From: SFEL01 sp045603585
Lineage (GTDB): Bacteria; Bacillota; Clostridia; Christensenellales; CAG-138
Direction: 5' to 3'
Assembly (NCBI GenBank): GCA_045603585.1
Contig: JAZUMK010000010.1
Coordinates: 1 to 24,484 of the forward strand
DNA: 24,484 nucleotides
The position numbers and the translations under genes were made by a program. Of this stretch, positions 14,241 to 22,059 are shown in pieces; the stretch's first letter is position 1, and every line of letters begins with the position of its first letter. The notes under the pieces are model-generated. The model worked only from the letters and a program-made list of their open reading frames with translations, made no database searches and had not been told where the DNA came from.

Positions 14241-14559
14241 GGCTTATGATCCGGTTTCGGCGACATGTGCGGCGAAACGGGAACCATTCCGCAAGGAATG
14301 GATTATCGTGAAAAATCCAAAGCGAAGCAACGATTTTTCACGAAGAGGAGGAGCGAGGGAGCGTGCGAGAAGCCATATCTATGGGATATGGCTATGAGCT
14401 AAGCGCAGACCGCGACGACGAGCCGCCCGGTAAATCCCGCAGGATTTATAGGCAAATCATGTAAAAATCCCGTAAGGATTCTAATCGCGCATGTGCAGGG
14501 GCACTTGCGCGCCCCTCGCGGAAAATCCAAAGCGCAGCGACGATTTTTCGCGAAAGGCG
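14241..14559. repeat. Element A, copy 2 (after gltX), interrupted by family B
   Basis: On the plus strand: GGCTTATGATCC; a hairpin CCGGTTTCG/CGAAACGG; CCATTCC-GCAA-GGAATGG (14284-14301); a family B repeat (14307-14421); GCC-GCCCGG; the inner stem TAAATCC-CGCA-GGATTTA; TA; GGCAAATCATG (14451-14461); GGATTCTAATCG; the stem CGCGCATGTGC/GCACTTGCGCG (14486-14511); the stem CGCGGAAAATC/GATTTTTCGCG (14517-14552); and AAAGGCG up to the gltX stop. The family B insertion removed the partner of GGCAAATCATG, so this copy's central stem cannot fully form. Confidence 0.75.
14307..14421 (+). repeat. Family B repeat, copy 2
   Basis: A hairpin CGTGAAAAATC/GATTTTTCACG (14307-14342) encloses CAAAGCGAAGCAAC. 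It is followed by GAGGAGGAGCGAGGGAGC, the stem GCCATATC/GATATGGC and CCGCGACGACGA. It is embedded in element A copy 2. Confidence 0.75.
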
Positions 14560-16005
14560 TTAAGCCAGCTTCTCCCTTCCCAGCTTCAGCCTGCGGAGGG
14601 CTTCCTCGCGGCCCAGCAGCATGGCGATCTCGATGGCGCCGCCAGGGGTGACGGCCTTGCCGGCCATGGCGATGCGGACGGGCCAGAGCAGCGTGCCGTT
14701 CTTCATGCCCTTTTCGGCTGCCATGTTGATAAGGGTATCGTGGACAGCGGTCTCAGTCCATTCGGGCAGGGCCTCCAGCACAGGGATGACCATATCCAGC
14801 ACATTGCGGGAAACCTCGGCATCCGTCTTGGACTTTTTATTGGTGAACAGCTCGATGGAATAATCCTCGTCCAGCTTTGCAAGGAAGTCCACCATTTCGG
14901 GTATCTCGTTGAATACGCGGGTGCGCTGCTGGAGAATTTTGCACAGTATTGCCTTGTCCATATGGCCTATGCCTGCCATGTCGTAATACTTCTGTGCATG
15001 GGCGGTAAAGTCCTCGGGAGAGAGGGCCATTATGTACTGGGCGTTCATCCATGTGAGCTTTTCCACGTCAAATATGGCAGGGGACTTGCTCATGCCGTCC
15101 ACGCTGAAGGCTTGGCACAGCTCCTCAAGGGAGAATATCTCCCTGTCGTCGCCGGGGTTCCAGCCAAGGAGGGCAACGTAATTGATAAGGGCTTCCTTCA
15201 GGTATCCCTTGTCCACAAAATCCGCATAGGAAGCGTCGCCGTCGCGCTTGGACAGCTTGTGCTGTGCATCCCGCATGATGGGGGTCATGTGGATATAGCA
15301 GGGGATGTCCCAACCGAAGGCCTGATACAGCAGATTGTACTTGGGGGTGGAGGCAAGGTATTCCATGCCGCGCATAACGTGGGATATCTCCATGAGGTGG
15401 TCGTCTATAACGTTTGCAAAGTTATAGGTGGGCATGCCGTCCGCCTTGATAAGCACGTTGTCGTCAAGGTCAGAGTTGTTTACGGTGATGGTGCCGAAAA
15501 CAAGGTCTGTGAAGGAGGTGGTTCCCTCGGTGGGCACGTTCTGGCGGATAACGTAAGGCACGCCTGCGTCCAGCTTTGCCTGGATCTCCTCCTTGGAAAG
15601 ATGCATGCAGTGCTTGTCATACTTGAAGGTCTCGCCCCTTGCGGCTGCGGCTGCGCGGCGCTCCTCAAGGTCCTCCTTGGTGCAGAAGCAGCGGTATGCG
15701 TGGCCGCTCTCAATGAGCTGCTCTGCATAGGGCATGTAGCTGCTCTTGCGCTCGCTCTGTACATAGGGGCCGTAATCGCCGCCGATATCCGGGCCTTCGT
15801 CCCAGTTCATACCCACATCCTTAAGGGTGCGGTAGATCAGCTCGGTCGCGCCTTCCACAAAGCGCTCCTGGTCAGTGTCCTCTATGCGAAGCAGAAACTT
15901 GCCGCCGTTTGCTCTTGCAAAAAGATAGGCATAAAGTCCGCTCCTCAGGTTTCCTATGTGCATGTAGCCCGTGGGGGAAGGGGCAAATCTGGTACGTACT
16001 TTCAT
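14560..16005 (-). CDS. gltX: Glutamyl-tRNA synthetase
   Basis: This class I synthetase of 481 residues charges tRNA-Glu. The HIGH-type motif is HIGN (16-19) in RFAPSPTGYMHIGNLRSGLY, and the KMSKS-type motif is KLSKR (250-254). A zinc site like that of E. coli GluRS is intact: Cys106-x-Cys108 and Cys133-x-His135. The C-terminal all-helical anticodon-binding region is present. The ATG start follows AGGAG by 7-8 nt. Because a separate GlnRS gene lies next to it, this enzyme may be the discriminating type that does not mischarge tRNA-Gln; that is inference. An S element lies in its leader and element A follows its stop. Confidence 0.97.
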   Translation of the reverse strand: MKVRTRFAPSPTGYMHIGNLRSGLYAYLFARANGGKFLLRIEDTDQERFVEGATELIYRTLKDVGMNWDEGPDIGGDYGPYVQSERKSSYMPYAEQLIESGHAYRCFCTKEDLEERRAAAAARGETFKYDKHCMHLSKEEIQAKLDAGVPYVIRQNVPTEGTTSFTDLVFGTITVNNSDLDDNVLIKADGMPTYNFANVIDDHLMEISHVMRGMEYLASTPKYNLLYQAFGWDIPCYIHMTPIMRDAQHKLSKRDGDASYADFVDKGYLKEALINYVALLGWNPGDDREIFSLEELCQAFSVDGMSKSPAIFDVEKLTWMNAQYIMALSPEDFTAHAQKYYDMAGIGHMDKAILCKILQQRTRVFNEIPEMVDFLAKLDEDYSIELFTNKKSKTDAEVSRNVLDMVIPVLEALPEWTETAVHDTLINMAAEKGMKNGTLLWPVRIAMAGKAVTPGGAIEIAMLLGREEALRRLKLGREKLA

Positions 16006-16032
16006 GGTAAGTCTCCTGTTGGGGGATTATGT

Positions 16033-16094
16033 CTTCTTTTCTTTTTCTTTTCTATAGAAAAGAAAACAGAAAAGAAGCAAAAGAAAAAGAAAAG
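16033..16094 (-). repeat. S element, gltX 5' side
   Basis: CTTCTTTTCTTTTTCTTTTC (from 16033) pairs with a purine arm ending at 16076 around a TATA-type loop. The distal tail CAAAAGAAAAAGAAAAG follows. It begins 28 nt upstream of the gltX ATG and is nearly the same as the gyrA leader copy. Confidence 0.7.
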
Positions 16095-16131
16095 ATAAAG
16101 TTTAAAATGGATGCGGTATAAGCTCACTTTG

Positions 16132-16383
16132 GTGCGCTGTCTAAATTTCGGAAAGCAACGGATTCTGCATTTTTGCGAATAATACGCGCTTTCGTCAGCA
16201 CCACCCTTATACCTCAGTTGGGTGATGTGCATGGCAACGCTGGGACATGAAGGCGCGAAGGAGCGCCTGAGCTCTCGACAATGTGTAATGATGCTCATCG
16301 GCAAACAACGGAAGTGATGAGCATACAAAGAGAACGTAAGCTTGCTGAGGATACTTGACTTTGGTTCTTTGGTCACAAAGAAC
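16132..16383. other. Unassigned structured intergenic stretch
   Basis: About 250 bp between glnS and the gltX leader match none of the other repeat families. Visible pairings are AGGCGC-GAAG-GAGCGCCT (near 16250), ATGCTCATC/GATGAGCAT (about 16290-16324) and GTTCTTTG-GTCA-CAAAGAAC (16364-16383). A minus-strand open frame crosses it, but it has no ribosome site and runs on into the S hairpin as a poly-Phe stretch, so I do not call a gene. It could be a non-coding RNA, a decayed gene or another repeat family. Confidence 0.35.
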
Positions 16384-16392
16384 GTTTCTTTT

Positions 16393-16417
16393 CCCCTTTC
16401 TTTTTAAAAGAAAGGGG
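16393..16417 (-). repeat. S-type hairpin, glnS 3' side
   Basis: A perfect 12-bp stem CCCCTTTCTTTT/AAAAGAAAGGGG about one central base. The spacer GTTTCTTTT separates it from the hairpin at 16364-16383. This copies the double-hairpin layout after gyrB. An R-tail fragment (GATTAGATAAATCC) lies between it and glnS. Confidence 0.6.
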
Positions 16418-16489
16418 CCCAGCGGAGCGTCTGTGCTAAGTAAACTATACCGTCAGTGCGGTCATTCAATAGTGATTAGATAAATCCCT

Positions 16490-18127
16490 TTATCCCTTGT
16501 AGCTATCTTTCAACCCTACTACCCTGTTGAACACAGGCGCTTCCCTGGTATAGTCAAGGTCTGCGCAGAAATAGCCGGTGCGCATAAACTGGCAGCGATA
16601 GCCGGGGGCCTTGTCCGCAAGTTCAGGCTCCACAAAGCCCTTTACCACGGTAAGGGAATTGGGATTGAGCCTGTCGATGAAGTCCGCATCTTCAGCCGCT
16701 TCGGGGTTCAGCAGGTCTTCGTAAAGGCGCATCTCTGCGGGAACGGCGGTTGCCGCATTAAGCCAGTGAATGGTGCCCTTGATCTTGCGCTCGCATTCGC
16801 CGCCCTTTGTTTCAGGGTCATAGGTGCAGTATACGGTGGTCACATTGCCCTCTGCATCGGTTTCCCAGCGGGTGCACTTTACAACGTATGCGCCCTTGAG
16901 GCGAACCTCGCCCTCAGGCTTGAGGCGGAAGTACTTCTTGGGAGGATCGTAGCTAAAGTCCTCACGCTCGATGTACAGCTCCTTGCCGAACAGCACCTTG
17001 CGCTTGCCGGTGGAGGCATCGGGCAGGTATTCTATTTCAACTTCCTCAGTCTGTCCCTCCGGCCAGTTTTCCACAACCAGCTTAATGGGATCCAGCATGG
17101 CCATCATGCGGTCGGCATGGGCGTTAAGGTCTTCGCGTACGCAATGCTCCAGCATGGCGGTCTCAACGGTGGAATCCGCCTTTGCAACGCCAACGCGGGA
17201 AAGGAAGTCCAGTATGGCTTCGGGAGTATAGCCCCGGCGGCGCAGGCCGCAGAGGGTGGGCATACGGGGATCATCCCAGCCGGAAACGTGGCCTTCCTCC
17301 ACCAGACGGCGGAGGTAGCGCTTGCTCATCATGGTGTTGGTCATGTTGAGCCTTGCAAACTCTATCTGGCGGGGCTTGTGCTCAAATTCGCACTGCTCCA
17401 CCACCCAGTTGTACAGGGGCCTGTGTGCCTCGTATTCAAGGGAGCAGAGGGAGTGGGTAACGCCCTCGATGGCATCCTGAATGGGATGGGCAAAGTCGTA
17501 CATGGGATAGATGCACCACTTGTCTCCCTGATGATGGTGGCTCATGTGAATAATGCGGTACATGGCAGGGTCGCGCATGTTCACATTGGGGGAGGCCATG
17601 TCTATCTTGGCGCGGAGGGTACGGCTGCCGTCGGGGAATTCGCCGTTTTTCATCCGCTCAAACAGGTCAAGGTTTTCCTCGATGGAGCGATCGCGCCAGG
17701 GGGAATTTTTGCCGGGTTCGGTGAGGGTGCCGCGGTATTCGCGCATCTGATCCTTGTCCAGATCGCATACGTATGCCACGCCCTTTTTGATGAGCTTTAC
17801 AGCCAGCTCATAGCAGGTATCGAAATAATCCGAGCCGTAGAAAACATTGTCCCACTTAAAGCCCAGCCACTGGATATCTTCCTGAATGGCATCCACAAAT
17901 TCTTCGTCTTCCTTGGTGGGGTTGGTATCGTCATAGCGAAGGTTGCAGCTTCCGCCGTACTTTGCCGCCATGGAAAAGTCGATTGCCAGCGCCTTTGCGT
18001 GGCCGATGTGGAGATAGCCGTTAGGCTCGGGAGGGAAACGGGTCTGAATGTGGGTGAGACCCTTTTCACGAATGTCTTCCTCGATAAATTCCTCGATGAA
18101 ATTTTTTGATACGCGTACTTCTTCCAT
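16490..18127 (-). CDS. glnS: Glutaminyl-tRNA synthetase
   Basis: This class I synthetase charges tRNA-Gln directly, so the organism need not rely only on GatCAB transamidation for Gln-tRNA. HIGH is exact (40-43, in FPPEPNGYLHIGHAKALAID) and the KMSKS-type motif is MMSKR in LNMTNTMMSKRYLRRLV. The two C-terminal beta-barrel anticodon-binding domains are present. I prefer the ATG at 18127 (545 residues). An in-frame TTG at 18133 is also possible, since AAAGGG is 5 nt from TTG but 11 nt from ATG. The gene has a near-consensus promoter at 18169-18197. GlnRS is patchy in Clostridia and often acquired, but nothing in the sequence here looks foreign. Confidence 0.96.
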   Translation of the reverse strand: MEEVRVSKNFIEEFIEEDIREKGLTHIQTRFPPEPNGYLHIGHAKALAIDFSMAAKYGGSCNLRYDDTNPTKEDEEFVDAIQEDIQWLGFKWDNVFYGSDYFDTCYELAVKLIKKGVAYVCDLDKDQMREYRGTLTEPGKNSPWRDRSIEENLDLFERMKNGEFPDGSRTLRAKIDMASPNVNMRDPAMYRIIHMSHHHQGDKWCIYPMYDFAHPIQDAIEGVTHSLCSLEYEAHRPLYNWVVEQCEFEHKPRQIEFARLNMTNTMMSKRYLRRLVEEGHVSGWDDPRMPTLCGLRRRGYTPEAILDFLSRVGVAKADSTVETAMLEHCVREDLNAHADRMMAMLDPIKLVVENWPEGQTEEVEIEYLPDASTGKRKVLFGKELYIEREDFSYDPPKKYFRLKPEGEVRLKGAYVVKCTRWETDAEGNVTTVYCTYDPETKGGECERKIKGTIHWLNAATAVPAEMRLYEDLLNPEAAEDADFIDRLNPNSLTVVKGFVEPELADKAPGYRCQFMRTGYFCADLDYTREAPVFNRVVGLKDSYKG

Positions 18128-18168
18128 ATTCAAAAAAGCCCTTTCAAAGCGTGTTTTCCTAATTAAAT

Positions 18169-18197
18169 ATTATCTTGCAAGCCGGGGCTTATGTCAA
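18169..18197 (-). promoter_or_regulatory. glnS promoter
   Basis: On the minus strand, TTGACA (18192-18197), a 17-bp spacer and GATAAT (18169-18174). This is the best vegetative promoter in the window and gives a leader of about 35 nt. The spacer contains AAGCCCCGGCTT. Confidence 0.85.
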
Positions 18198-18243
18198 CAG
18201 CAAAAGGTTCAAAGCCAGTGGTAATGGCTAATTCTTTTCATTA

Positions 18244-18271
18244 ATTTATCTATACCCGCCCGCTGCCGGGA
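18244..18271 (+). repeat. Truncated R unit
   Basis: ATTTATCTATACCCGCCCGC and a few more bases match the constant R end, but the hairpin part is missing. The rest of 18200-18400 shows nothing recognisable apart from an AT-rich TAGTAAAATAAATC that could hold a dapF -10 box. Confidence 0.5.
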
Positions 18272-18400
18272 CAGATAATTTAACCTTCAACAAACACAAG
18301 ACATTCTGTTGCTTTTGTAGTAAAATAAATCATGTATGGGCCACCGCTCAAAGCAGGACAATGCGCCGAAGCAGCTCATATAACCTGACCTGACCCTGAT

Positions 18401-18454
18401 TTGATTTTTCTTTTGCTTCTTTTCTCTTTTCTTTTTTTCTAAAAAGAAAAGAAG
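18401..18454 (+). repeat. S element, dapF 5' side
   Basis: The tail TTTTTCTTTTG precedes a hairpin at 18416-18454, CTTCTTTTCTCTTTTC... against AAAAAGAAAAGAAG. It ends 22 nt before the dapF ATG, just upstream of the GAGGTG ribosome site, so it should lie in the leader if transcription starts upstream. Confidence 0.65.
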
Positions 18455-18476
18455 ACTATGCAAACGAGGTGCCCAC

Positions 18477-19298
18477 ATGAACTTCACTAAAATGCATGGA
18501 CTTGGCAATGATTTCATCATCATTGAGGACATGGACAGAGCCATCAGTCTTTCCCCTGAGGATGCCCTGCGCCTGTGCCATCGCCGCACCGGCATCGGCG
18601 CAGACGGAGTAATGCTGGTACAGCCCTCGGATAAGGCCGACGTATACATGCATCTTTTCAACAGCGACGGCAGCATTGCGGAGATGTGCGGCAACGGCAT
18701 ACGCTGCTTTGCAAAGTATGTTTATGAATCCGGCATTGCAAAAAAGCCCTCCATTGCCGTCGATACCCCAGCCGGGGTAAAAATTGCGGAGCTTACGGTG
18801 GAAAATGATACCGTCACCGCCATCCGCATAGACATGGGCGTGCCCCTCCTCGATAAAAAGGACGTGCCCATGCTGGGCGAAGGGCAATGCTCCCTTGAAA
18901 GGATAGAAGTGGATGGGCGGGAGTTTCTCTGCTCCGCCATGAATACCGGCGTTCCTCATCTGGTGGTATTTGAGGAGGGCTTAAGCGAGCAGGATATCTG
19001 CCATTACGGCTCCCTCCTTGAAAAGCACCCCCTTTTCCCCGCAAAGATAAACGTGAACTTTGCCCATGTTATGGCTGACGGCTCCATAGCCGTACGCACA
19101 TGGGAACGTGGCTGCGGACGCACAATGGCCTGCGGTACAGGCTCCTGCGCCTGCGCTGCCGCCGCCGCAATTGCCGGATATACCGGCCGCACCGCCGCCA
19201 TTCGCCTTGCCCTTGGCACGCTGCTTATAGAATGGGCGGAGGACGGACACATATTCATGACAGGCCCTGCGGAAGTAAGCTTTCGCGGCACAATATAA
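18477..19298 (+). CDS. dapF: Diaminopimelate epimerase
   Basis: DapF converts LL- to meso-diaminopimelate, the last step before lysine and the cross-linking residue of many Gram-positive walls. It has 273 residues, the usual length. The catalytic cysteine pair is intact: Cys71 in EMCGNGIRCF and Cys219 in MACGTGSCACAAAA. The N-terminus MNFTKMHGLGNDFIII is typical. The ATG follows GAGGTG by 6 nt. The next gene begins 32 nt after the stop with its own strong ribosome site, so the two probably share a transcript ending at 19637. Confidence 0.97.
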   Translation: MNFTKMHGLGNDFIIIEDMDRAISLSPEDALRLCHRRTGIGADGVMLVQPSDKADVYMHLFNSDGSIAEMCGNGIRCFAKYVYESGIAKKPSIAVDTPAGVKIAELTVENDTVTAIRIDMGVPLLDKKDVPMLGEGQCSLERIEVDGREFLCSAMNTGVPHLVVFEEGLSEQDICHYGSLLEKHPLFPAKINVNFAHVMADGSIAVRTWERGCGRTMACGTGSCACAAAAAIAGYTGRTAAIRLALGTLLIEWAEDGHIFMTGPAEVSFRGTI

Positions 19299-19330
19299 CA
19301 ACACGATAAACATAAGGAGATAAAACAATA

Positions 19331-19579
19331 ATGCATTACACTCTGCACCCCCAGGGAGTTTGTTCCTTCCTCATCGAGCTGGACGTTATCGACAACAAGG
19401 TCCACAACCTGGTCTACACCGGCGGCTGCAACGGCAACCTTAAGGCGCTGGGCGCCCTCTGCGAAGGCATGGATGTTCACGAGGTCATCAACCGCCTCTC
19501 CGGCATCACCTGCGGCCCCAACACCACCTCCTGCTCCGACCAGCTGGCAAGGCTGCTGAAGCAGGCTATTGGGGAGTAA
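19331..19579 (+). CDS. TSCPD-domain small protein (TIGR03905-like)
   Basis: This 82-residue protein carries the TSCPD domain, otherwise found at the C-terminus of some ribonucleotide reductases. Four cysteines (CSF, GGCNGN, ITCGPN, TSCSDQL) could form a metal site. The signature reads TSCSDQLARLL, with Ser in place of the usual Pro of TSCPD. A family of stand-alone proteins of this size exists in Clostridia, and I know no assigned function. The start is secure: AAGGAGAT lies 9 nt upstream. It follows dapF by 32 nt and is itself followed by an intrinsic terminator. Confidence 0.85.
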   Translation: MHYTLHPQGVCSFLIELDVIDNKVHNLVYTGGCNGNLKALGALCEGMDVHEVINRLSGITCGPNTTSCSDQLARLLKQAIGE

Positions 19580-19599
19580 GGAGAGGGTACGAGAAAGAA

Positions 19600-19638
19600 A
19601 AGCGAAAGGGAAAGAGATATTGACCTTTCGCTTTTTTG
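19600..19638 (+). terminator. dapF-TSCPD operon terminator
   Basis: AGCGAAAGG (19601-19609) pairs with CCTTTCGCT (19624-19632) across a 14-nt loop, followed by TTTTTTG. Confidence 0.75.
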
Positions 19639-19669
19639 TATGAAAGAATTTCTAAACCCGCCCACGGGG

Positions 19670-19755
19670 GAGGTTACAGGTAATAATGAAGAGGTAATTA
19701 TCTATACCCGCCCACCACGCTTTTTAGGTAATTTCGCCTTACGGCGAAATGAGCG
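19670..19755 (+). repeat. T plus R unit (relative of the 162-bp repeat)
   Basis: GGTTACAGGTAATAATGAAG is a reversed T unit. It is followed by TTATCTATACCCGCCCACC and a hairpin ATTTCGCC-TTAC-GGCGAAAT, then GCGCACTGTCGGAA. This is the same order and hairpin as the 162-bp repeats at 7130 and 8461, but more diverged. Confidence 0.7.
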
Positions 19756-19780
19756 CACTGTCGGAAGCATGGGCGGCATC

Positions 19781-19923
19781 CATCCGCAGACGGAAAAGCA
19801 GCCATCCCTTGGCTCCCCCTCCGGGGGAGCTGTCACCGCAGGTGACTGAGAGGGCGTTACCTCGCTCATACCCGGCCCTCTCCGTCCTCGCTTTGCTCGG
19901 CCACCTCTCCCATAGGGAGAGGC
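19781..19923 (+). repeat. Family C repeat with CATCCGCAGACGG leader
   Basis: GCATCCATCCGCAGACGG leads into family C: GCTCCCCC-TCC-GGGGGAGC, GTCACC-GCA-GGTGAC, GAGAGGG pairing with CCCTCTC, and CCTCTCCC-ATA-GGGAGAGG. The copy at 22650-22796 is almost the same. The copy at 103-220 keeps the stems with different bases. Confidence 0.75.
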
Positions 19924-19991
19924 GGGTGCGGCCTGCTGCCCGCTTCACAATAATAAAGCCTGCGATAGGAGGGTTCGCTTTTCCGTAAACC

Positions 19992-20146
19992 CGCGAAAAA
20001 CCCAAAGGTACGACGGTTTTTTGCGGAGAGGAGGAGCGATGGAGTGAGCGAGAGGGCATGTCCCTTGGGATATGGCCGCGAGCAAGCGGAGTCCGCGACG
20101 ACGAGGTGGGTTGGGTATAGATAAATACCTATTCACTATTCACCCT
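19992..20146 (+). repeat. Family B repeat, copy 3, with R/T remnants
   Basis: A hairpin CGCGAAAAACC/GGTTTTTTGCG (19992-20025) is followed by GAGAGGAGGAGCGATGG, the stem CATGTCC/GGGATATG and CCGCGACGACGAGG (to 20105). An R-tail remnant (GTGGGTTGGGTATAGATAA) and a short T unit then run to the terminator. Confidence 0.7.
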
Positions 20147-20154
20147 TCCCTACA

Positions 20155-20181
20155 CAAAAAGCCCCGCATGAAGCGGGGCTT
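20155..20181 (-). terminator. Terminator of the SH3-sortase gene
   Basis: On the minus strand, AAGCCCCGC-TTCA-TGCGGGGCTT is followed by TTTGTG. It is 30 nt past the stop codon, with a stem of 7 or more G-C-rich pairs. Confidence 0.85.
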
Positions 20182-20210
20182 TGGTTTGTTTGTGTAACTG
20201 TTGTGCCGGA

Positions 20211-22013
20211 TTAACGGGCCTTCAGCAGCATGTACAGCTTGGAGGTGGCGTTGGAGCTGCTCTCGTACTTATCGCCGCAGGTGATGAGCATCATGTACTT
20301 GCCGTTTGCGTCGATCTTGAGGGAGGGATTTACCCAGCCCTTGTAGGAGCTGTTCTTGGCATAGCTCAGCTGAGTGTTCAGATAGTCCGCAGTGCTGCTC
20401 TTCCAGGGCTGAGAGTTGTAGGGCAGTATGCTGGTGCTTGCGCCGCTGGGGATCTCGTAGAAGAGAGCTACGTCCCAGGTGTTGTATCCGTCAAGGCTGG
20501 CGGAGATGGTGGTGGTGTTGCCGTCGCTTACGGACTTCTTGCAGCCTTCACAGGTGCTCTTGCCCAGGATGGAGTTCTGGATGTGATGCAGCTTGTGGAA
20601 CTTGGTCCTGGAATCACGCATGTTGTGACCCATTACGGCATGGATCTGGGAGCCTGCGGCGGTGGTGGTGTGGATGTAGTCATAGGTTTCCTTGCCGTTG
20701 GACTTGGTGGCATAGTAGTAGTAATTGGTGCCGCCTACGGTGCGGTAGTAGTTGCCGTAAATGGACAGAGTGCCTTCGCCGGGAACAGTGATGGAGCCCC
20801 ACTTTTCAGAGGAGGCGCCGCTGCCGGGGCTGGTTGCGCCGCTGGTGGTCTTGGAAACGGTGGAGCCGGAGATGGTTCCGCCGGTGGTAGCTGCGCCGAT
20901 GGTGAAGTCTTCCTTGCGTACATAGCCGTCATAGGACTTGCCGCCCTGGGTGTAGCGGGCATAGTAGTAGCTGCCGGTTTCGCCGAGAAGGGAGAACTGT
21001 GCGCCCTTTGCGCTGGTGACCTTGAGGACTACGTTGTCCTTGGAGGTGGACTTGTCAGCCTTATAGCGCATGTAGATGGTGCTGTCCTTGGATACGCCGA
21101 CCTCTGCCTTGGAGTAGGTCTTGGAGGGCTTTGCCACGCCGCCGGAGCCTACGCCGGAAACAGTGCCGCCGGTGGTGCCGGTGGCAGCGCCGCCGCTGGA
21201 GCTGGTGAAGTCCTGCTTGCGTACGAAGCCGTAGGAATTGCCGTAGCTGGCGTAGTAGAAGTCACCGCTCTGGCCGATAAGGGTAAAGGCCTTGCCCTTT
21301 GCGTCGCGGATCTTGGTTGCGCCGCTGGTGGACTTGGTGGCGGTGGGACGCATATAGATGGTGCTGTCGGTGGAGTAAGCGGTGAGGGGGGTGGAGAAGG
21401 TGTCATATGCACCGCCGCCCACTACGGAGCCGCTGCTGCCGCCGGAGGGCAGATCGCTTACCTTAACGCTGCCGGTCTTCTTGTGATAGATCTTGCTGAA
21501 GGAGCTGGCAGGTACCCAGCCGGTAACGCTGCCGCCGGTTCCGCTGGCAGTGATGTTGACCTGGCTGCTGTTGGAATTGCGGTAGTTTACGGTCACGGTG
21601 CCCTTTACGATGCCGATCAGCTGATTGGTATCGCTGTATACGCTGGTATCCTTGTCGATCCTGCCGGTGTAGGTGCCGGCGGGCTGGCTGGAGCTGCCGG
21701 TGGAGCCGGAGGTGCTGCCAGTGGAGCTGCCGCGGCCGATGCCGGATACGGCGCTTGCAGGTACCCAGCCGGTATAGTTCTGGCCGTTATAGTTGAGGGA
21801 TACCTGATACATGGTGCCTTCGTTGTTCTGGAAAAGCACTTCCACGGTACCCTTTACGGTTGCAACCACCTTGGAGGAGGTGTTGGGCTTCTGGTACATG
21901 TCTGTTGCGTTGGCCAGGGTGCCTACGATGCCGCTGGCAAAGGCAGGAACTACGCTGAGGATCATTGCCGCCAGCATAAGAACAGCCACGATGCGAACAA
22001 GAGTCTTTTTCAT
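20211..22013 (-). CDS. Secreted multi-SH3 protein with C-terminal sortase B-like domain
   Basis: The protein has 600 residues. A signal peptide (1-27, cut after AFA) leads to four SH3-like repeats (about 28-90, 114-175, 208-270, 302-372; the last two share DSTIYMR and YGFVRKQDF/YDGYVRKEDF endings) joined by Gly/Ser/Thr linkers. A domain from about 404 to the end resembles class B sortase: His463 in MGHNMRD and Cys579 in MMLITCG. The usual catalytic Arg near the end seems replaced by Lys592 (SKLYMLLKAR), unless Arg600 substitutes. A CxxC (488, 491) lies between. No membrane anchor remains after cleavage. The start is set by AAAGGAA 7 nt before the ATG at 22013; the frame extends upstream without support. 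It may anchor or cross-link surface proteins, or be a non-catalytic relative. Confidence 0.8.
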   Translation of the reverse strand: MKKTLVRIVAVLMLAAMILSVVPAFASGIVGTLANATDMYQKPNTSSKVVATVKGTVEVLFQNNEGTMYQVSLNYNGQNYTGWVPASAVSGIGRGSSTGSTSGSTGSSSQPAGTYTGRIDKDTSVYSDTNQLIGIVKGTVTVNYRNSNSSQVNITASGTGGSVTGWVPASSFSKIYHKKTGSVKVSDLPSGGSSGSVVGGGAYDTFSTPLTAYSTDSTIYMRPTATKSTSGATKIRDAKGKAFTLIGQSGDFYYASYGNSYGFVRKQDFTSSSGGAATGTTGGTVSGVGSGGVAKPSKTYSKAEVGVSKDSTIYMRYKADKSTSKDNVVLKVTSAKGAQFSLLGETGSYYYARYTQGGKSYDGYVRKEDFTIGAATTGGTISGSTVSKTTSGATSPGSGASSEKWGSITVPGEGTLSIYGNYYRTVGGTNYYYYATKSNGKETYDYIHTTTAAGSQIHAVMGHNMRDSRTKFHKLHHIQNSILGKSTCEGCKKSVSDGNTTTISASLDGYNTWDVALFYEIPSGASTSILPYNSQPWKSSTADYLNTQLSYAKNSSYKGWVNPSLKIDANGKYMMLITCGDKYESSSNATSKLYMLLKAR

Positions 22014-22059
22014 GTTTGATTCCTTTCTATGATTGGATTGGAATATTGTGCTTATATTA

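Noticed and set aside
16002..16376. 124-codon minus-strand frame between glnS and gltX
   Set aside because: It has no ribosome site and its C-terminal part is a poly-Phe translation of the S hairpin.
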